This document shows, piece by piece, positions 20,508 to 30,777 of a DNA stretch of 43,645 nucleotides (position 1 is the stretch's first letter; each line of letters starts with the position of its first letter). The stretch is taken from NCBI GenBank assembly GCA_003427395.1, contig BFEA01000019.1:3092785-3136429 (forward strand). The letters run 5' to 3'. The position numbers and the translations under genes are program-made. The notes under the pieces are model-generated. The model had not been told where the DNA came from. It searched no databases and saw only the letters and a program-made list of their open reading frames with translations. The stretch is from Chara braunii (Eukaryota > Streptophyta > Charophyceae > Charales > Characeae).

Positions 20508-22375
20508 TGAGTAATGGCTAGAAATGCCTTGAGCGGGATAGGGGCGAGAGGAACTGGGCATCAAGAGGAAAAGAAAAAGGGGACGAAGGGGCTATGAGAC
20601 CCTTGACATAGAGCCAACCCATGAGAATGACTTTTGCGCTTGAGACTTGGAAGTGTGATTGAGAGTGCACTCTTACCAAGGAAATTGTGATGTTATGCGT
20701 GCATGCATATGAGGACCCCGAAAAGACTAAGGGGCCTACTTCAATAAGGAAAACAACAAATTGTGAGACCCGATGGATGCGTAGAGGCGAGGGGGAGGAC
20801 GGCTCCGCCACACCCCGATGACGCCATATAGCCACATTGCTTAGGAAAATGGTGCATGGCCTAAGGATGACGCTTAGCCTACGCACAAGAGAAGAGAAAC
20901 GCTCAAGGAATTCTTGGACTGCCTGCGTATTGGAAGGAGCAATTGCATGAGAACACAACAAAGAATAAAAAAAAATCAGCGTTGCGGAACGACCAGCGAG
21001 ACTACCACCCGGCGTGAGGGCTGAGCTACATCCCTAATGTCAAAGCTCTCTTGCGCGATGGCCCACCCCCATCCATCTCAAAGCACTAGGTGGGGGTGAC
21101 CTCGGGACGAACGGCCCGCGCCTCGAGCATGAGCGTGGGCGGGTCGAGCCAACTGGGACCCGCAGTGGGGTCGACTAAGGCTCGAAAGTCTACCGGGGTT
21201 TGGCCCTACACCGTCCAACGATTCTCCTTTCGCTAGCCCGACCAACAGTAGGAGCGGCTCACCGGCCCACGGGCTAGTCTCCAATTCCATAGCCCGCCTT
21301 TGTGCAACCCCAATCGAACCAGGCGCGCCAACCTTCGACGGAAAGTCGAAAATGAACCTCCCTCTAAAAACCGAGAGGATTCATTCCTCTTTCTCTCCCC
21401 CCATTCCTTTCGTTCCAGATACCTCTGCGCACTTCCACTTCTTACCTACCTTCTCATACACCCCCTCTACCGCCTAACTAACTCCATTACTGAACTCGTC
21501 TCACTTTGAAACTGCAGTTTAAGCTCTCACTCCGCTTAGTTCCTTCAAGGATCGAGCGACACCTCAATTACACCACTGCTCCTTCCGCCATAGCTCGTCG
21601 CACCCGAATCTCAACTTGTCCACTTCCCATTAACCCAACGCTAAAACTAACTCCGCTATCGTACTCGCCTATTCCGCAAACCCCCAAAACCACCTTCTCC
21701 TCGCTTGAAACCGTGAAGCACCGTGTGTGCCCGTCTTTCTTCGCTGAGCCTCGGCTCACCACCTCACCATCTTTGCTGCCAGATGCACCTCGTCTCGCAA
21801 CCCGCCCAGGTTCAGCCGCTATCTTTGCTGCCCCCATTAGTGCCCGTCACTCTGTTGTGTCAGCGTCTGTTCATTATGTCTTGCGCCTCTCCTATCATAG
21901 CGTTCTGCCCCTCTTGCCTGCTCCGCTCGTCCTCACTTGTATCAACCCGACAGTGCCTCGCGGCGATCTACTCGTCGGCCCTGTCGTAGCATTCCGCCCC
22001 TTTCTTCTTTCTTTCGTCTATCTTCCCTCTCCCTATCGCTCTCTCTCTCGCTTTCCTCTGTCATCCCTCCGCTCTTCCTGTCCTACTATAGTGCGCTAAG
22101 CCTAGCATCACGAAGAGAGGTGATAGAGGCGAACAACAGAGTGCAGGCCGACTCTCGCCAACATACGAGTCACTACTTGCTCTGCTAGCGCCCGTGTTTC
22201 CTCCTGATATCGCCCGTCGCTCGCTGCATTCCCTCTCACTCTCCTGGTTAGCGCAGCTTCGACCGGCAGCGGACGCCGAGCGACCGATAAACGGCTCATC
22301 GGCTCCGACCATCCCGTGGTGAAAATATCTCCAGATGGAACCATACAGTACGCAAGGGGTATTTTAAACTATTTT
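20508..22375. other. Unassigned region
   Basis: No supportable coding sequence or RNA gene. Open frames at 21300-22100 on the plus strand are pyrimidine-rich (CTCTCT, TCTTTC) and look like composition effects. GC-rich text at 21000-21300 shows no rRNA or tRNA hallmark. Confidence 0.3.
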
Positions 22376-22500
22376 TCCTTTTCCTTTTTTTTTTTTTTTT
22401 CCTTTTTTTTTCTTTTAAGAAGTCCAGGGTGTTGTAGAGGCCAGCGACCAGACACACGGCGATTGCTAGCACCCACGCTCTTCCCTACTGTGCATGCACC
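22376..22500 (-). mobile_element. 3' tail of the 1.5-kb tRNA-headed retroelement family (partial copy)
   Basis: T-rich tracts at about 22376-22418 are followed by CCAGGGTGTTGTAGAGGCC and ACCAGACACACGGCGATTGC. In minus sense the order is GCAATCGCC...GGCCTCTACAACACCCTGG-poly(A), the same tail as in the copies ending at 28077 and 37196. How far the copy runs beyond 22500 is unclear. Confidence 0.6.
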
Positions 22501-22559
22501 CGGTACAACTCCGGGTCCGGATTCACCCCCTTTTCTCAGCGCTCAGTAGCGGCGGATCC

Positions 22560-23960
22560 CACCGTTCCGCTGGACTGCTTATGCCGCCCTGAGGGAAACT
22601 TCGGAGGAGACCGGCTACGATTAGTCTTTCGCTCCTATGCCGAATCCTGAAGAATGACCCGTTCGGCAGTACTACGTACCTCCCCACAGTGCCCCGCAGC
22701 AAGACCGACGAATGATTTGCATATCAATACAGTTGCGGCCTCCGTCCCAACGGCTCGGGTCCACCCTGCACAGGCATGACCCACCATTTATCAGGTCCCC
22801 ATCGGGCAATCCACCCATAGGTATCGGTCCCGAGGCGGCGGGCTTGTTGTAAGCCTGCAGCATGGTCCCAGGTAACATACGCCTCACTGCAGATCTCGAA
22901 GGTAGTAGCAACTATCCAAAGCCAGCAGCGCCCACAGGCTCTCCGTGCTTGTGGCTCCTTCCATTGTGCCCAGGACTGCCCCGCCCAGGCACAGTTGCCT
23001 CCTTCTTTGGGTCCCATCGGGCCTGCTCACAGTTAAGCCTCCCACAACAGATATTGGTCGACGGACGGTGCTCCTGCGGAAGGTCCACACCACTCAGGTT
23101 TCTTCCGCCTCGCGGGCTAATTACCCACCGGTTTGCGTGCATGTTGAACTCCTCGGTCCGCATTCCAAAACAGGCAGAATAGAGGATTTTCGTCAACACC
23201 TCAAACATGCGAAAACCCAGACGGCTCGCAAAAAGAGACGCATGCTCAAAATCCTTGGCTGCTGCGACGACCACCCATGGCCGGTGTCGCGCTCGACTTA
23301 AAGACGCATCAAGGCATATAAAAGTACATAAGAAAATTTTCAATGATCAGAGAACACCAACGAGAAAAGAGGAACCACTAGTACCACTTCGACTATGCTG
23401 ACCGCAAGAATCAAGGGGGATAGCCTCGCCGGGTCTTTGACCCCTCGGCCCATTCACGGTACTCTGATACCCCCACGTCATCGCCGCTCGACCTCGATCC
23501 CTGAATTTCTCTGATGAAAATCCGATACTGTAACCAATAAGGCTAGGTCCAAGACTGGGTCTAGCTTTGTCGGGTACCTAGATAAACTAACATTGCGCGA
23601 TGCGCAGGTCTATCGACACGTTTACAAAGGTCACATTGCTGTCGATGCCGTTCTCCGTACGTACACACAAGTCACAGGTAGGTGGACCAATCAAGAAACA
23701 AAATATCTTCAATCCTAGTTTAATCAGAAAATAGACAACATTAAGCCGGCGACCACGCCGGCCTTTTGGTCATCAAACAAGGAAAGAGATCACGCGCGCC
23801 TTAAGCCTGCGCGCCCACACACTCTCTACTCTAGTCAACTGTCTGGTCAACGGGACTCACAGACGCAGCCGCGCCTCGCACGGTATAATTAAACTTTAAA
23901 CCAGACTTACTTCCTGTTACTTGCAAAAACCAGGGCGGATACCCTCGTAAGGGTATTCGC
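22560..23960. other. Unassigned region
   Basis: A 143-codon open frame at 22912-23343 (minus) has mixed composition but matches no family I know. The segment near 22790 and that near 23005 share GGTCCCATCGGGC with similar flanks, so part of this is an internal repeat. A GC-rich GCCGGCG/CGCCGGC hairpin lies near 23743-23760. Confidence 0.3.
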
Positions 23961-23963
23961 ACC

Positions 23964-24095
23964 GACACCGTTTTCCAGCAGGTGATGCTCCCCACCAATA
24001 GATGGAGCCCCCCTGGAAGTGCTAGCGGTGGCTGCTCCTACCAGCACCCCTAGCATCAACTCGAGTCGTTTCACAAAAATCCACCGAAAAAAAAA
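23964..24095 (+). mobile_element. LINE 3'-tail relic with module copy 2
   Basis: In LINE sense, the module GTTTTCCAGCAGGTG...CCCCACCAATAG (23964-24009) is followed about 78 nt later by a run of nine A (24087-24095). The layout matches the LINE-B tail at 32676-32814. This is a severely 5'-truncated insertion or a SINE using the same tail. Confidence 0.6.
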
Positions 24096-24169
24096 GGAGC
24101 CCTAAACCTACCTCTGTCAGGTGTTCATTGGACCAGCAGCCAGAGGGAACTGAAACACTTCAAGAGCAC

Positions 24170-24214
24170 AAGACCATGCACGTTTTTTTTTTTTTTTTTT
24201 TTAAGACCATGCAC
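24170..24214 (-). mobile_element. Poly(T)-only insertion with a 12-bp target duplication
   Basis: AAGACCATGCAC at 24170-24181 and again at 24203-24214 flanks only a G and T20. The simplest reading is a target-primed insertion that copied just the poly(A) tail of a retroelement RNA. No element body is present. Confidence 0.8.
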
Positions 24215-25021
24215 ATTAGGTATGAGCCAACAGTCAGGAGTACTACTAGTGCTTTTGATGCAGATCTGGTGCCATGTATTGGGGTGAGGACGTACTCTTG
24301 GCAGCACGAAGTAAAGTCATTATTCTATTCTCCTGCTCTGTGAACCCCCCAGTTCCCCTGGGGAAGTCAATGCTGGCAGGAGATGGCCATCACTTCTTCC
24401 AAAAAAAAAAAAGAAGAAAGGTAACAAGCCAAGTGAGCTACTGCAGGGCGGGGGCGGGGGGAAGGAGGGGTTTGCACGAGCTGTACTATCTGGGAATGTG
24501 CAGGTGAGCATGCATTTAGGTTATGGGGTAGAGCACACGCGTGAATCAACAGCTGTGTCTTCTGCTCAAATATGAGGATGCTCAGGATTGAAAAATGCAG
24601 CAAGGGGTGCTCTTTTCAAGTTCTTCGGATGGGTACTGTTTGGGATGAAGGGGGTTGGAGGGAAATGAGGAAGCACTCTGCAAGTTTTGATGGGATGCCA
24701 ACGAGTCAGTCGTTGACGAGTGTGAGATCTGTTCTTTTGCTTTATCCCCCCCAAAACCAAACACCTGGAGGAAAGAAATAAAGAAATACCTGAGCTTAGT
24801 CTGGACTAGTCCCTAGGAGGGCACTCTTGACAGGGCCTGGGCACTGAAGGAAGTTTCCTTCCATCAAGATTACAGTCCAGGGAGTCCATAGTAAAGACGG
24901 GTATGGTAGCCTGAGTCGATACACACCAACCGTGTAAGCTGTGCTCCCAGTCTCCTCAGCGGAGTCTAGGAGTAGTGTGTGTGGGTACGGGGGGGGGCGG
25001 GGGGAAGGGGGGAAGGGGGGN

Positions 25022-25113
<92 letters not shown>

Positions 25114-25737
25114 GGCACTTATGATGCCCAGGGGTTGGGCTTCAAGGGAGGATCATTGCTAGCTGAGGGCTGAGCTTCAGGGGTAATCCCAACTAAAGTA
25201 CCAGATGGGGTCCAGATGGTTAGCGAGTCTACAATAGACCTTAAGGGGTAGCATATGCATAAGGGTGTTGGGGGGAGGAGAAATCGGATCAAGTAGAAAT
25301 GGTAGGGGAACTACCTAGAGTCTGCTTGATCAAACAGGGGTGCACCTGCTGAGTCTAGAGTTCACTCAATCCCAGGCGCGCCCAGCTGACTGAACATCCT
25401 CGATTGGCTGGGGTGTCCTGATAGAGCCGTAAGGCGGTTACTTCCGCTAGCCATAGGTAACCAATGGCTTCCTATAGGATCTAGAAAGGGATAAAAAATG
25501 GTGGCCTATAGAGATAGGTCTGGGGAGTGAAACAGTCCATCTGGATAACCAAATGGCTGAGTTCCGAGGGACCTTCGAAAGTCTGAATCCGACCTTTACA
25601 ACAACCTGGGCGTTAAAAAAGAACAGGAAATAAAATTAAAAAGTGAAATCATGAAATGTCCCTCTTGGCTATTGAATTAGCTGTCATCTCTTCGCTTTGA
25701 CCCCTTGTTGCCTGAGGGGACAAGGAAGAAGGGCTTC
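24215..25737. other. Non-coding interval with microsatellites
   Basis: No supportable gene. It contains an A-rich run near 24400-24420 and a GGGGGGGCGGGGGGAAGGG tract running into the GA repeat at 25023. A weak GACCTTTACAACAACCTGGG-like tail with A-run at 25588-25616 resembles the end of the 1.5-kb retroelement family. Confidence 0.35.
25023..25109. repeat. (GA)n microsatellite
   Basis: About 87 bp of uninterrupted GA follow a G-rich run and an ambiguous base at 25021. Length in the assembly is probably unreliable. Confidence 0.95.
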
Positions 25738-25980
25738 TTTTTTTTTTATAATTAAGACTCTGCAGATTCAACTAGGGAGAGTCATATGAGCAGCTCCCCC
25801 TAGTAGAACCTATTGAAGGCGCTCCATCTATTGGTGGAGAGCTGCACCTGCTGGAAAACAGGTCCAGCGTCCCACATGTACAAGAAATAATTGGAATAGA
25901 ACAATACAATGAAGTGACAGATGAACCGTGCCTCTTCGCCCAATTGGGGCGGTAGATCTTGCAATTCTTAACTAGCACCT
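25738..25980 (-). mobile_element. 5'-truncated LINE relic (3' UTR, module copy 3, poly(A))
   Basis: The plus strand shows T10 (25738-25747), about 70 bp, the module at 25820-25873, and then sequence resembling the LINE-A 3' UTR. CCTCTTCGCCCAATTGGGGC and CTAGCACC match CCTCTTCACCCCCCTTCTAG and CTAGCACC at 91-145. It therefore retains only the last 240 bp of a LINE, with its tail. Confidence 0.7.
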
Positions 25981-26103
25981 TATCACCTCTTGGGCCATTA
26001 AGCTCCTTTCTGGTCCAGCAAAGCTAAAATTGCATCTTTCAAACTCTTCACAGAATTCAGTCACAACCAAGCCAAGACCTGGGGACTATAATTGTAGGTG
26101 ATG

Positions 26104-26107
<4 letters not shown>

Positions 26108-26134
<27 letters not shown>
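26108..26134 (+). repeat. Poly(A) tract of 27 nt
   Basis: An isolated A run following an otherwise unrecognised 100-bp sequence; possibly another retroelement tail. No flanking duplication was found. Confidence 0.6.
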
Positions 26135-26139
<5 letters not shown>

Positions 26140-26235
26140 GGGCAGAAGGCTACGGTAACGCCGCTAAGAGACATGTTCGAGTTGTGAGACTGGTCGTGCC
26201 TTGGCAGATAGATTGGCTAGAGACTATCGCTGGGC

Positions 26236-26560
26236 TTTTTTTTTTTCTTTTTCTTTTTTTTTAAGTCAAAGCAATGGGAAAGTCTTCCTCTCCCATCCAT
26301 TCTGGGAAGAATGATTCATGTCTACCTGTTATCCCTGGGGCGCCGGACTGGGTTTCCAGCAGGTGCCACTCCCCACCAATAGGCAGGAGTCCCTGAACAC
26401 AGGTTGCTGACCAATTACCATTGGGTCTCCACGTGAACGAGATGTGTGGGTATATCACCATGCTGTTGGAACGACCCTGCGAGGAATTGAACCGGGAATC
26501 TCAGACTAAACAGCCAGACGCCTAAACCACTGCAAAAACCGTGACCCAGTGGAACCATAC
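26236..26560 (-). mobile_element. tRNA-headed SINE carrying the stem-loop module
   Basis: In minus sense the order is a tRNA-like head (B box CCCGGTTCAATTCCTCG near 26475-26497, upstream GTGGTTTAGGCGTCTGG), a body, the module (26393 to 26340, CTATTGGTGGGGAG...GCTGGAAACCC), about 77 nt, and a poly(A)-rich tail seen as T-rich 26236-26263. The module runs opposite to its orientation in LINE tails, yet sits at a similar distance from the poly(A). No target duplication was found. Confidence 0.65.
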
Positions 26561-26663
26561 GGGCCACGATGTTCACCCCACCCCTGCATGGACGAGAGGC
26601 TGAAATTCAATGCTCTCAGAAAGAAAAAGAACTCCTTGGATTTGTTAAGAAGTCCATCCTCTG

Positions 26664-28159
26664 GCAAGCGGCCTGTGGCTCAGTGGTTTAGGGTACCAGT
26701 TGTCAATGTGCATTGTGGTCTGAGGTTGCGGGTTCAAAACTTCACACGATTGCGCAGAGACACCAGAGGCGTTTACATACCCCTTGGGCTAACGCAGGTA
26801 AGCTATTGCAGACACTGCCTGCGCAGCGCACCACCCAAGGGTTAGTCCATGGTTGTTGTATGCCGGGGCTTGATTATGCGGGAGGTTGCCTGAGGATGTT
26901 GGCCATAGATTGTTCTGATGATCCCCCCAGTCTGGCATAACGTACATTGGTACCATTTGAAACGGTAGTGCATGTGGGTGAGGATGACTGTTATACAATG
27001 ATGAACGTGGGTTTAAATACACAGAACAGCACAATTTCTGTAGACAACATATACAGTCCATGAATACACGTACGGAGCTTACGGATGAATATGGCCTATG
27101 CATAGATACAGCTGACGATACACATACAATTAACTACAGTGCCGGGGAGGGGGGTATCCAGTCCTTACTAGGTGTCATAGACTCAATCTGAGCTTTGGGG
27201 GGGCTTTCAGATGGGGGTCAGTAACTAGGGTTGGGTAGGGGTTTAACACCCACTCTGGGCTTGCCCGTGATCCGCCTAGCCCTGGGAAAGTTGTGCCAGT
27301 CAGGGCTTGTCCATTGAGTCTGCCTAACTCTGGTGCCTCGGTAGGAATCTGGGTACTAATTGTGGGGCTGATAGGATACTGCTTGTACCTGGCGTCCAAA
27401 GTTCCTGGGTGACAAGGCTCACTCGTCTGTGCTTCAACTAGGGCTGGGGAGGGGTTAACACCCGCTCCTGGCTTGTCCATGATTCGCCTTATCCTTGGGT
27501 AAGCTGGGCCTGTCCGGGCTTTCCGGACCCCTGATGAGACTGCTTAGGCGGAGCGGTCGAAACCGGTCGGGTCAACCCGCCGTTTTGTGTTTCACGACAA
27601 TTTTTTCAGAAATTCAAGTCGCGTTCGGGGAACTGTGCTAAGACTATGCTATTCTCATCTTCTTCCTTCTTCCTGCCATCTGTCTCCTGTCGTCTCTGCT
27701 TCCCTCTTACTCATCTTCCTGTTCTTGCTTTCGTGACGGTGAAGTCTGTACTGTTGCTGGTTGCCTTTTGTCGACATTTCGACAATTTCAACTGTCCGGG
27801 CTTGTCCCGTTGAGCCTGCCCAGGCCTGGTGCCTGTAACTGCTATTCGGTCCAAGTCATGCTCTGAGATAACGATCTGGTAGTCCAAGGTGATTAGCAAT
27901 TTAACACTGAGGTAGGATAGTAGGAATAGGGGGTGCGCTGGGAGAATGATGAGAGGATGGGTTGGGAGGTGGTCTCACAAATTGAATGATTGTCAGAACA
28001 ACCAATGGCTGGCTGGTGCAGCAACCACCGTGTGTATGGTACCTGGCCTCTACAACAAACATGGGCTTTGGAAGAAAAAAGAAGAAGAAGAAGAAGAAGA
28101 AGAAGAAGAAGAAGAAGAAGAAGAAGAAGAAGAAGAAGAAAAAGAAGAAGAAGAAGAAG
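26664..28159 (+). mobile_element. Complete 1.5-kb tRNA-headed retroelement with 17-bp target duplication
   Basis: AAGAAGTCCATCCTCTG at 26647-26663 and 28160-28176 is a perfect 17-bp direct repeat. The enclosed element begins with a tRNA-like promoter: A box TGGCTCAGTGG at 26676-26686 and B box GCGGGTTCAAAAC at 26728-26740. It ends with GGCCTCTACAACAAACATGG, a short A run and a (GAA)n tail. The interior is non-coding and contains duplicated blocks: CTAGGGYTGGGKAGGGGTT near 27227 and 27438, and GGGCTTGTCC-RTTGAG near 27303 and 27799. Related partial copies lie at 9815-10045, 22376-22500 and 37185-37640. Features of RNA-mediated insertion are all present; no reverse transcriptase is encoded. Confidence 0.85.
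28079..28159 (+). repeat. (GAA)n tail
   Basis: A nearly pure AAG/GAA repeat of about 80 bp, broken once by AAAAAG near 28140, replaces the poly(A) of the 1.5-kb element and directly abuts its downstream target duplication. Confidence 0.9.
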
Positions 28160-28382
28160 AAGAAGTCCATCCTCTGCAGGAGTTCCTGTTCATTGTGCCT
28201 CATCTAGTACACTTGAAACTATGGACTAGAATTGATGGTTGCCCCTCCTTTTTCTTGTTTTCAACCTGCATGCCTACTAACTTAGTGAAGTTTTTCATGT
28301 TTTGTTGAGCGCCTTGTGCATTGAGCCTCGTTTAATATAGTTAATTGCTGTGTTTTTTGAACTTTTTTTACCTGCATTATGC

Positions 28383-28389
28383 CTTTTTT

Positions 28390-28425
<36 letters not shown>

Positions 28426-28487
28426 GGAAATTGCTCCAATCTATCTGTGGGGAGCAGCACGCGCTTGGAACCTGGCTGAGTGTCCCA
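28383..28487 (-). mobile_element. LINE-tail module copy 5 with a 33-nt poly(G) tract
   Basis: T9 (28383-28391), then G33 (28392-28424), then TGGAAATTGCTCCAATC and the module CTATCTGTGGGGAG...GAGTGTCCC. In element sense the module is followed by poly(C) and then poly(A). Whether the homopolymer length is real or an assembly effect cannot be judged. Confidence 0.6.
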
Positions 28488-28720
28488 TCTGGAATTATAC
28501 AAAACATGCATTATGCCTACAACTGATCCTTCAAGTTTCTGAAACAAAACAAAAAAAAAATTCTCTTACTTCCATTCACGTTGTTACAGTCTGGTCCTTG
28601 AAGTTTTTGTTCCTTGTTCAGATTGGTCCATCAAGCTTATGGTACTCTCCCATCTATGTTGTGTCTTGCGGTTTTGCCCCTTACGTACTGCGATGGACTC
28701 GGAATCACTGAATTGAACAG

Positions 28721-29338
28721 CCTGCAGGGGAGATTCTGGTGTCCATATCGTGGGAAGACCCCCTGGATGCAGCTGCAACAACTATACCACCTGCATATCC
28801 TCCACCTGGTCACAAGAGGCAAAAGTCAGGGCAGAAGCTGACATCTATATCACCGAAAGGGGTGCAAAATGCACACGGAAAGAAGAATCAGCTTGGATCG
28901 TCTGCAAAATCCAAGAGGATCTCCAATGGACCAGATCATACTGTTTCCGACGCTGGTGCAGTGAGGCAGCTTGAGCCCATTGGCATCGAGACGACAACTT
29001 TAGATGCAACATGCAGGGAAAACTCGGAATCGTCTGGTCCAGGCCCTGATTCTGCTCCCGGTCCTGGCTCTGGTGGTGCCAGACATGACTTGAGTGGCAA
29101 CTTGGGGCTAAGTATAGAAGCCAGCACAGAATCAGGTTCCACTCAGGCTTGGGAAGGAACCGTCCAGAAGAAATTGGGAACCGGTGTTGATGGACATAGT
29201 GTGCAAGATCAAACTGCCCGTGGCGCGGAAGTGCAACCCGTGAGGGAACAGACTCTTGGGCCAGAAAAGAGTGAAAGCATGCCAAGCGAAGACAGTGTCA
29301 GAGAACTAAGGGAGAGCAAAGCTTGGCTTAGAGGAACG
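28721..29338 (+). CDS. Candidate internal exon of an unidentified host gene
   Basis: An open frame runs from 28712 past 29400 with ordinary, mixed codon content. The translation starts EILVSISWEDPLDAAA, then PPAYPPPGHKRQ, and continues hydrophilic, rich in S, G, P, E and K; no catalytic motif or membrane segment is visible. There is no early ATG, which fits an internal exon. An acceptor AG lies at 28719-28720 or 28726-28727, and ACG/GTATGT at 29336-29344 is a good donor, leaving phase 0. I do not recognise the protein. It could also be a fragment of an unknown transposon ORF. Neighbours on both sides are retroelement debris. Confidence 0.3.
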
Positions 29339-29627
29339 GTATGTGCTCATCTCATCCAATCCAAAGGTGCCCACCCAAGTGCTTTACAATGTTCATTTTG
29401 TCTTTTCCTTTTTGTTCCATAAAAAAGAGCGGCGGCCTTCAGATATCATAATTCCACTGACTGGCCCTCGGTAATTCAGAGGTATGTTATTTTGTTAATC
29501 TGACTGCATCGGGATTCAAACTCAAGTCTGTATTTCATCAGTTTTCATGGGTGTACCAACTGAGATAGGCCTGTTGGTTCATCTTGGCTGTTCCTGTATG
29601 ACGGAAATTTAGTACCTTGTACATTTC
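29339..29627. other. Possible intron sequence
   Basis: Follows the candidate donor. A CTTCAG at 29437-29442 and CAGAG/GTATGT at 29477-29487 could bound a 39-bp segment, but its frame has a stop codon, so I do not call it an exon. Confidence 0.25.
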
Positions 29628-29816
29628 TTTTTTTTCAAGCCCTTTCGCAAGTCCACTATCCCAGTGCCAGCCAGTGGTGGTAGGAGAACCGCCAGAATTG
29701 CGGGTTTGGCCAGCGGGCTGCTCCATCTATTGGTGGGGAGCGGCACGCGATCACTTCCTTTCCCACTAAGTGATTGCTTTAGGACCTTAGCGCTGAAAAA
29801 CCGGGTCCAGCGTCCC
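29628..29816 (-). mobile_element. LINE-tail relic, module copy 6 split by a 43-bp insertion
   Basis: T8 (29629-29636) is followed by about 80 bp and the module. The module is interrupted between CGGCACGCG (ends 29749) and CTGAAAAACCGGG (starts 29792). The inserted 43 bp contain ATCACTT...AAGTGAT, an inverted repeat. Confidence 0.6.
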
Positions 29817-30103
29817 TTGGAAACAGCAATGCAATGTCTTGTGTCGGGGTCACAGCCATTAGTCATGTGGTCACAGAGTCACTTTTCCCTCAGGCCTGCG
29901 AGTAAAACCCTTCCCATAATTGAGCTCTGTCGTCATTCCTGACCTAGCCCCATTCCCGGAGGCGCCAAGCCCCTGCTTTTGGCTGATGTTTCGTATCTGT
30001 GGTTCCGTCTTGCGACGTTCCAGGAATCTGCAGCCCTTCCCCAAACATCCACAGGAGGTATTACCAGAGGTGATAAGAGCAGCTGCGAGTACCACCCCCC
30101 CCG
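29817..30103. other. Unassigned spacer
   Basis: No gene seen. It ends in a CCCCCCCC run immediately before module copy 7. Confidence 0.3.
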
Positions 30104-30160
30104 GATGGCTCCTTTCTATTGGTGGGGAGCTACACCTGCCGGAAACCAGGTGCAGCTTCC
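30104..30160 (-). repeat. Stem-loop module, copy 7
   Basis: CTATTGGTGGGGAGCTACAC, then GCCGGAAACCAGGTGCAGC. It lies 86 bp upstream of the LINE-B ORF1 fragment and is oriented opposite to the module in LINE-B's own lineage tail (32676). No poly(T) precedes it. Confidence 0.75.
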
Positions 30161-30245
30161 CTTCCGGTACAGACGGGGGCCATTACCCAGCTTCAGCTAG
30201 TGACTTGAGAGAAACTGAGAAAGCTGAGTAGTAAGCAGTAGAGGG

Positions 30246-30776
30246 ATGGACTTGGATACTCCGGGGGGCACCAAAGATGAGCCAGTTCTTGTGAGAACAC
30301 AGATAAAAGAGGTGATAAAAGAGGGACCAAGGGGTTTGAACGGGGGCAGTGATTGTCCTGGGGGGGCAGCCGGAGGATTTACCACCTTCTTCATGCCACC
30401 TATCATCACAAAAGTGAAGGGAAAGTTTAGTCACAAAAAAGTTACAGGCTTGGGGTCACAGCCAATTATTAAATGCAATACTTTCAAATTCATCAAGGAA
30501 CAATTACCGTCAGGAGGATGGGCCACCCTCACGCGGATATCGGGGCCAGAAAGAATAGCAGACAGTGATATCTACGTGAAATACAGAGTCTCGGATACAT
30601 CTAACCTGAGATGGATGAATACAGAAACTAACAAAGATTCACAAATTCCTCAAATTAAGTCAAATCAGTTCTGGTCTGAGGAGGATGTTATCACCCTTCT
30701 CCTCAGACTACTACCGCAGGCTTCCCTCAAGAACGGCGGGATCCTAGATACCGCAACTTGGACGGAACGGATTTGA
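30246..30776 (+). pseudogene. LINE-B ORF1, C-terminal module with altered N-terminus
   Basis: A 176-codon open frame whose last 75 residues match the end of LINE-A ORF1. SDIYVKY, NLRWMN, EEDVITLLLRLL, ASLKNGG and TATW align with IRDVFLKY, NLRWFN, EVDVTILLVRIL, GMLKQGS and ETTW. The first part (residues 1-60) is unlike LINE-A and the long central region of ORF1 is missing, so the copy is either internally deleted or a different subfamily. It directly precedes ORF2 (1-bp gap to the ATG at 30778), as expected for a bicistronic LINE. The function of this conserved module is unknown to me. Confidence 0.75.
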
Positions 30777-30777
30777 G

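Noticed and set aside
21506-22099. 197-codon plus-strand open frame
   Set aside because: Pyrimidine-rich DNA produces long Ser/Leu/Pro frames; no domain pattern is visible.
22912-23343. 143-codon minus-strand open frame
   Set aside because: Composition looks mixed and protein-like, but no motif, splice context or family could be recognised, and part of the region is internally repeated.
26669-26745. Possible functional tRNA gene
   Set aside because: A and B boxes are present, but a complete cloverleaf is not, and it is the head of a 1.5-kb retroelement with a target duplication. The heads at 9735-9805 and 26475-26560 are rejected for the same kind of reason.
27946-28308. Open frames with poly-Glu, poly-Lys or poly-Phe
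   Set aside because: They translate the (GAA)n tail of the retroelement.
29443-29481. 39-bp mini-exon between CTTCAG and CAGAG/GTATGT
   Set aside because: In the phase set by the preceding candidate exon it has an immediate stop codon.
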